From Candidatus Bipolaricaulota bacterium (GTDB lineage Bacteria > Bipolaricaulota > Bipolaricaulia > UBA7950 > UBA9294): a stretch of DNA of 5,881 nt. The notes under the pieces are model-generated. The model was given only the letters and a program-made list of their open reading frames with translations, was not told the origin of the DNA and did no database searches. The stretch lies in assembly GCA_020350845.1 (NCBI GenBank), contig CP070725.1:570888-576768 (forward strand). Direction: 5' to 3'. Every line of letters starts with the position of its first letter. Within the stretch, counting starts at the first letter, position 1. The translations under genes and the position numbers were made by a program. This document shows positions 1 to 5,000 of the stretch, one piece after another.

Positions 1-327
1 CGCGATTCCTGCGGCAGCGACCGCGCCGACGAGCATCTGCCCTTCCGCGCCGATGTTCCAGAACAGCGCACGAAACGCCACGCTCAGTCCGACGCCGATC
101 GCAAGGAGCGGGATCATCCGCCGGATCGTCTCGGCGAAGCCGTAGGTGCTGCCGAACGCCCCGCGGAAGATGGAGTGGTACGCGCGGACCATCGAGACGC
201 CGTAGGCCTGGAAGAAGATCCCCGCCGCGAGCAGGGCCGCCGCGATCGCACCGATCGAGACGAGGAACACGACCCACGGCGGCGGCGTGGGACGGCGCTC
301 GATCTGAAGCCAGGACGGCGCCCTCAC
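1..327 (-). CDS. ABC transporter permease, BMP-family/sugar-nucleoside importer type (partial, N-terminal 109 codons)
   Basis: This is the membrane-spanning subunit of an ABC importer. It would form the channel through which a nucleoside- or sugar-like substrate passes, powered by the ATPase encoded just upstream. The gene runs off the left edge, so only the N-terminus is visible. The start is a GTG at 327..325 that overlaps the ATPase stop codon by 4 bases (GTGA). An AGGGAG sequence lies 10 bases upstream. The protein opens with a short basic, Pro-rich cytoplasmic stretch (residues 1-17). A hydrophobic segment at about 18-41 is the first membrane helix, and a second hydrophobic stretch lies at about 71-89. 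The motif WNIGAEGQMLVGA (90-102) is the hallmark of the BPD_transp_2 permease family (LivH/RbsC/BMP-importer type) and fixes the family. The exact substrate cannot be told from this fragment; the ATPase features favour the BMP/nucleoside branch. Confidence 0.9.
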   Translation of the reverse strand, partial: MRAPSWLQIERRPTPPPWVVFLVSIGAIAAALLAAGIFFQAYGVSMVRAYHSIFRGAFGSTYGFAETIRRMIPLLAIGVGLSVAFRALFWNIGAEGQMLVGAVAAAGIA

Positions 328-1856
328 GCGACACCTGCTCCCTGCCGCGTGCCCGCCATCATCAGGCCGAGGCCCTCGAGTTCGGCGTCTTCGGCGTCGA
401 CGACGCCCATCACCTCTCCCTCGTAGAGCACCAGGATGCGATCGGAGAGCTGCATGATCTCGTCGAGATCCTCGGAGATGAGGAGGATCGCCGCGCCCCG
501 GTCCCGCTGGTCGAGCAGCACCTGGCGGATCTGCTCGGTGGCGCCGACGTCGAGCCCGTACGTCGGATGGGCGGCGACGACGAAGCGCGGGCTCCCGCAC
601 AGTTCGCGTGCAAGGACGAGACGCTGGATGTTGCCGCCGGAGAGGTTCTTCGCCGCCGTCCCGTCGCCCGGCGCCGAGATCTCGTACTCGTCCATCGCGC
701 GACAGGCGTTCTCGTAGGCCGCCTTCTCGTCGAGGATCGTCCAGCGACAGAACTCCGGCCGGCGATAGCTCTTGAGGATCAGGTTCTCGCGGATGCTCAT
801 CGTGGGCACGGTGCCCATCCGGATCCGTTCTGTGGGAACGTGGGCGACGCCAAGATCGGCGATCTCGCGCGCCGAGCAGCGAGCGAGGTCACGCGTCTCG
901 AGGACCGCCGAGCCGCGCGTCGCCCTCCGCAGCCCGGTGAGAACCTCCGACAGCTCGTGCTGGCCGTTTCCCGAGACCCCGGCGACGCCGAGGATCTCCC
1001 CTTCGTGAAGATCGAAGCTCACGCCGCGCAGTGCCGTCAGGCCACGATCGTTGTGCGCGTGGAGGTCGCGCACCTCGAGGACCCGGTCTCCGACCTCGTG
1101 GGCGCGCTTCTCGAGACGGAAGACCACCTCGCGGCCGACCATCAACCGCGCGAGCCCCTCCTTGCTCGTCGTCGCCGTCTCCACCGTGGCGACGACGGAG
1201 CCCCTGCGCAACACGGTGACGCGATCGCTCGCCTGCATCACTTCGTCCAGCTTGTGCGTGATGAAGATGATCGTCAGGCCGTCGTCGACGAGGGTCCGCA
1301 GGGTGGTGAACAGCGCCTCGACCTCCTGCGGCGTGAGCACGCTCGTCGGCTCGTCCATGATCAGGATCGAGGCATCGCGGTAGAGCGCCTTGAGGATCTC
1401 CACACGTTGCTGCTGCCCCACCGAGAGCTGCCAGACCTTGGCCGTGGGATCGACCTGGAGGCCGTACTCCGCGGCCAGCCGCTCAATCTTCTGGCGGATC
1501 CGGCGGCGTCTGAGCAACGGTCCGGTCCCCTCGTCCAGCCCGAGGACGACGTTCTCCTCGACCGACAGCGTCGGAACGAGATGGAAGTGCTGATGCACCA
1601 TGCCGATCCGGTGGGCGAGGGCGGCACGCGGAGAGGGAATTCGCGTGGGTACGTTCTCGAGAAGGATCTCGCCCTCGTCGGGCTGGTAGAGCCCGTAGAG
1701 GATACGCATGAGCGTCGTCTTCCCCGCGCCGTTCTCCCCGAGCAGGCAATGGATCTCGCCCCGCCGCACAGAGAGGTCCACGCCGTCGTTGGCGACTACA
1801 CCGGGGAACCGCTTCGTGATGCCGCGTAGCTGGACCGCGACTTCGACCGCGTTCAG
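324..1856 (-). CDS. Duplicated ABC transporter ATP-binding protein, BMP-family nucleoside/simple-sugar importer type
   Basis: This cytoplasmic energy-coupling subunit of an ABC importer has two fused nucleotide-binding domains, 510 residues from the proposed CTG start. Domain 1 (about 8-245) looks fully active: Walker A GENGAGKT (40-47), Q-loop Q89 in MVHQHFHLVPTLSVEEN, signature LSVGQQQR (144-151), Walker B/catalytic Glu ILIMDEPT (164-171), D-loop SVLTP and H-loop His201. Domain 2 (about 258-500) is degenerate: the Walker A region GVSGNGQH (293-300) lacks the Lys, the Walker B region reads VVAAHPTYGLDVGA with His430 at the catalytic Glu position, and the H-loop His is replaced (ISEDLDE, Glu462). 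Its signature NLSGGNIQR (404-412) is intact. This active-plus-degenerate arrangement, and the AHPT-x-GLDVGA and LLISEDLDE strings, are characteristic of ATPases working with BMP-type lipoproteins, with RbsA/MglA as relatives. The open frame extends upstream to 2303, but the promoter and ribosome binding site place the start at 1856. The ATG pair at 1913/1910 would add 19 residues. The permease follows with a 4-base overlap. Confidence 0.93.
   Translation of the reverse strand: MNAVEVAVQLRGITKRFPGVVANDGVDLSVRRGEIHCLLGENGAGKTTLMRILYGLYQPDEGEILLENVPTRIPSPRAALAHRIGMVHQHFHLVPTLSVEENVVLGLDEGTGPLLRRRRIRQKIERLAAEYGLQVDPTAKVWQLSVGQQQRVEILKALYRDASILIMDEPTSVLTPQEVEALFTTLRTLVDDGLTIIFITHKLDEVMQASDRVTVLRRGSVVATVETATTSKEGLARLMVGREVVFRLEKRAHEVGDRVLEVRDLHAHNDRGLTALRGVSFDLHEGEILGVAGVSGNGQHELSEVLTGLRRATRGSAVLETRDLARCSAREIADLGVAHVPTERIRMGTVPTMSIRENLILKSYRRPEFCRWTILDEKAAYENACRAMDEYEISAPGDGTAAKNLSGGNIQRLVLARELCGSPRFVVAAHPTYGLDVGATEQIRQVLLDQRDRGAAILLISEDLDEIMQLSDRILVLYEGEVMGVVDAEDAELEGLGLMMAGTRQGAGVA
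334..343 (-). promoter_or_regulatory. Ribosome binding site of the permease, inside the ATPase gene
   Basis: On the minus strand AGGGAG (343..338) lies 10 bases before the permease GTG start at 327. A second, weaker AGG lies 6 bases before it. Both are within the last codons of the ATPase. With the GTGA stop/start overlap, this suggests translational coupling, so the two transporter subunits would be made in linked amounts. Confidence 0.55.
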
Positions 1857-1861
1857 CGACG

Positions 1862-1868
1862 CTCCTTT
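1862..1868 (-). promoter_or_regulatory. Shine-Dalgarno sequence deciding a CTG start for the ATPase
   Basis: The minus strand reads AAAGGAG at 1868..1862, then five bases (CGTCG), then CTG at 1856..1854, in frame with the ATPase. No ATG, GTG or TTG lies at a suitable distance from it. The in-frame upstream alternatives (ATG at 1913 and 1910, GTG at 1898) have no Shine-Dalgarno sequence before them. A second purine-rich element, AGGAGG (1880..1875), is 18 bases from CTG, too far to serve it, and could pair into a small hairpin (CTGCC 1888-1884 with GGCAG 1876-1872). Confidence 0.6.
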
Positions 1869-1908
1869 CCGCTGCCTCCTGGCGGCAGATCCACCCACCG
1901 GGAGTCTC

Positions 1909-1937
1909 ATCATAGGGTCCGCCGGAGGGACCGTCAA
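1909..1937 (-). promoter_or_regulatory. Sigma70-type promoter for the ABC transporter operon
   Basis: On the minus strand the -35 box TTGACG (1937..1932) is followed by a 17-base spacer and the -10 box TATGAT (1914..1909). Each box matches the TTGACA/TATAAT consensus at five of six positions, and the spacing is ideal. In DNA this GC-rich, and directly before a transporter operon, chance occurrence is unlikely. Transcription would begin near 1902, giving a leader of about 45 bases before the CTG start at 1856. The ATG codons at 1913 and 1910 overlap the -10 box and would not be in the transcript. No operator palindrome is evident beside it. Confidence 0.72.
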
Positions 1938-1961
1938 GCCGGACACGAACGGGGTTCTCGC

Positions 1962-1989
1962 GGGATCCGGGAGAGCCCGAAGGATTCCC
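1962..1989 (-). terminator. Imperfect GC-rich hairpin, possible transcription end of the RHS gene
   Basis: On the minus strand GGGA-A-TC-CTT-CGGG (1989 to 1976) pairs with CCCG-GATCCC (1971 to 1962) around a CTCT loop. This gives about 10 pairs with one single-base and one three-base bulge. It lies 40 to 70 bases after the RHS stop and 25 bases before the transporter -35 box, a sensible place for a terminator. There is no T-run after it, so it is not a classical intrinsic terminator. It could instead be a 3' end-protecting stem or chance pairing in GC-rich DNA. Confidence 0.3.
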
Positions 1990-2029
1990 GTCCCTCCGCT
2001 CCGGGCGGCCGCCAATCCCTCCCGGCGCC

Positions 2030-5000
2030 TCACTCCTCCGGGGGCACCGCCGTTCCCGTGAACGCGTGCCAGAAGGCCTCGGCGAGCTGCTCCTCCCGCG
2101 CCTCGTCCGAAGACCGTAGATGGCTGTGGATGCTGCGTGCGCACGCGCGCTGGCGCGAGCTCGCGAGGCTGCTCGTGCGATAGATCTCCAGCTCGCTCCG
2201 GAAGAACTCGACGCGACGGGTGTTGTGGGTCATCACCATCTGGCGATAGGTCCCGCCGTCGCGATACTCGTCGCGGCTGTCGTCTCCGAGGCGGATCACG
2301 CATTCGAGGACAGGATCCTCGATGACGGTCGTCGGCGCCTCGAGAGCTACGGACTCCTCGGTTCCCGGCGCGGTCACCACGGCCGCGACGACCACGACGG
2401 CCTCTTCCGGAACGAAGAGATCGAGCGTCCCGGCGAGGTCGATCGTGACGGCACCGCTCGCGTCGACCGGCCCGGTCCAGTGAAGCCCGCGAAGCGCTTC
2501 GTCGTAGGTGACGGCCCCCGCGGAGGCGACCGCCGACCCTGCCACGTAGTGCACCGCCGCAGGGAGGGAGATCTCCGCCGTCGCCGTCGTCGCCGCGCCG
2601 CCGCTTTCAAGCACCGTGAGCGTGTAGGTGAGTGTCGTCCCGGGCATCGCCTCGGGGTGATCGACGACGAACGTCGACCCTGACAGCACCGGTGTCGTCG
2701 GGGTCGGAGCCGGCGTCGGCGTACCACGACCGTATCCACCGCCCGTCTCCCCCGGTGCCCGCGGTGTCTTCCGGGGCACGGGAAGTGGCGTCTTGGGCGT
2801 CGGCGTCACCGGCCCGCGCCCTCGCGGGGCGGGCGTGGGCGGCGCCGGCCGTCCGGTCGGCACTGGCGCCGTCGGACGCGGCGGCGGGACGGGGGTCGGT
2901 GAGTGCGTCGGGGCCGGCGGGCAGAGACCGCGCCGAGGCCACGGCCACCAGCTCGGGAGGCACGGATCGTGCGGCGGGCAGTCACGTGTCGCGAACGAGA
3001 ACAGGGCGGCGATGGCGTCCATCGCCTGGCGCATCGAGTTGTCCCAGTTCTGGTAGTTCTGCGAGTAGCCCGGCGGGTTGTTGTTGTGCAGCTCCCAGAC
3101 CCACGTTCCGTTGCGGTTGACCCACTGCCCGCGCATGTAGTTCGCGTCCCGCTCGTCGAGCATCCTGTTGGCGGCATTCCCCGCGCGGATGAAGGCGTTG
3201 ATCGTCTCCTGCCAGCGGATGCACTTCTTGAGGTTCTTGATGCACTGCTCGACGGTCTTCCCGTGCTTGTGCCAGCGCGGCCAGGTGACGCTCGCCACGC
3301 GGTCCTCGAGCGGGCCGATGAACGCGTCGTGGGCCTTGTTCCAGAGGGCAACGTGCTCGTCCTCGTGGGCGTTGATCCTCCCCGCGGGATCGTCATTCCC
3401 CGCCGCGGGCGGGATCGTCACCGTGCTCCCCGCGCCGTTGCCGCCCTGCGGAAGCGTTCCCTGATCGCCCGGTCGGACGTGGCCCGCCTGCGCCGAGAAC
3501 TTGAACTTCCCCGTCCCCGGGACGATCCAGCAGCAGGCCTGCTCCTCGATCACGATCCCGGCATAGCTCGGCGGGATGTTGACCTCGATCTTCGGCCAGG
3601 TATAGCCGCCGCGGCTGTTCGGGCTGTAGTGCCGCATGCGATCAGTGAACGGCGCCTTGCGCTCGAACTCCTGGCCCATGGGATCGGCGTAGATCAGGGG
3701 GTTGTTGCCGGCATAGGCATAGAGATTCACCGGCCGTCCCGTCACCAGCTGATCGGGGCCGATGAATCGTCCGAGGGCGGGATCGTAGGCACGGGCACGG
3801 AGGTCGTAGAACCCGGAGACCGGATCCGCCGTCCGTCCGGCGAAGCGCAGCGGATTGCCGATCGGATCAACAACGTCCATCGCATTGCCGAAGGCGTCGT
3901 ACTCGTAGAACGCGACACTCGCGCCGTCCTCGTCGAGGAGCCGGCGCACCGAGCCCAGCCCGTCGCCGAGGATCGCGTACTGCTCGCCGTCCTGGACGAG
4001 GAGCAGCGGGTCGTCGACGCCCGGTCCGTGAACGATCTTGCGCACGACCTCCTGGGGTACCGAGTAGACCGCGACAGCGTCCTCCAAAGGCGTGACCACC
4101 GGAGCGGCGACGAACGGATCGGCGTTGGCGACCGGCTCGCGGCGGTCGTGATGCTGGACAAGGAGGGCCATCGCCGTCGGCGGCAGCGCCGGCGCCATCA
4201 GCGGCTGCTCGCCGAATCCCTCCCCGCCCGTCCACGCGACGTTCCCGAACGGGTCGTAGCCGTAGGTCACCGTTTCGTCTTCGGTGGAGACGCTGCGCAG
4301 GCGGCCGAAGCCGTCGTAACCGAGCCAGAGTGTTCCGTCGGGGCCAGAGCGCTCGACCAATCGGCCGGCCGTGTCGTACTCGTACGACGTCGTCTCGCCG
4401 CCGGTCATCCCGGAGACGAGCCGCCCGGCAGCGTCGTACGACCACGACGAAGCGAGCCCGGCCCCCGAGCTCTCCGTGCGGTTCCCCGCCCCGTCGTAGT
4501 CGTAGGTGTGGTCATAGGAAAGCGTTCCTGTCCGCCGTTCGGCGATGAGGCGGTTCAGGGCGTCGTACTGGTAGCGGATCGCGTCCCCGTCGCTGAACGA
4601 GGTTTCCGTGAGGTTCCCCTCGGCGTCGTAGGTGAAGTCGATCGTCTCCGTGACGACCGGATCACCCCGGGTGCTCGCGATCTGAGTGATCCGCCCGAGG
4701 GCGTCGCGAACGGAGCGCAGCTCCGCGCCGGTCTCCCAGGCGACGCCGGTGCGCCATCCGACACTGTCGTAGAAGAGCGCGATCGAGGTGCCGTCATGGT
4801 CGATCCTCGTGAGCTCCCCGGCGGCGTCATAGGTGTAGCGCGTCGTCGTTCCCTCGGGGTCGGTCATCGAGGTACGGCGGCCGAGGGCATCGTTCGTGAA
4901 CGTGAGAGACCGGCCCCGGGCGTCGTCGTGGAGTGCCACCAGCCGTCCGCGCGGGTCGACCTCGAATCGCAATCGAACCGCCTCGTTCGACGCCCCCACA

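Larger units (their letters stand above)
1857..2029 (-). other. Intergenic region between the RHS gene and the transporter operon
   Basis: About 173 bases separate the RHS stop codon from the proposed ATPase start. They hold the operon promoter, a short leader with its ribosome binding site, a GC-rich palindrome GGCGGCCGCC (2004-2013) and an imperfect hairpin (1962-1989). I see no small gene with a convincing start and ribosome binding site here, and in particular no immunity-type gene after the RHS gene. Confidence 0.7.

Noticed and set aside
567..1829. 420-codon open frame on the plus strand opposite the ATPase
   Set aside because: The opposite strand encodes every expected ABC motif. Stop codons are rare in GC-rich DNA, and the plus-strand product is low-complexity Arg/Asp/Glu-rich with no motif.
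1872..1888. Small leader hairpin (CTGCC/GGCAG) as a riboswitch or attenuator
   Set aside because: It has only five base pairs in a leader of about 45 bases, too short for a known riboswitch, with no alternative terminator stem visible.
2004..2013. GGCGGCCGCC palindrome as an operator
   Set aside because: It is a short GC-only palindrome far upstream of the promoter and easily expected by chance in this composition.
1857..2303. N-terminal extension of the ATPase frame to 2303
   Set aside because: The extra 149 residues are Arg/Pro-rich, overlap the end of the RHS gene, span the hairpin and promoter, and match nothing in the ABC family.
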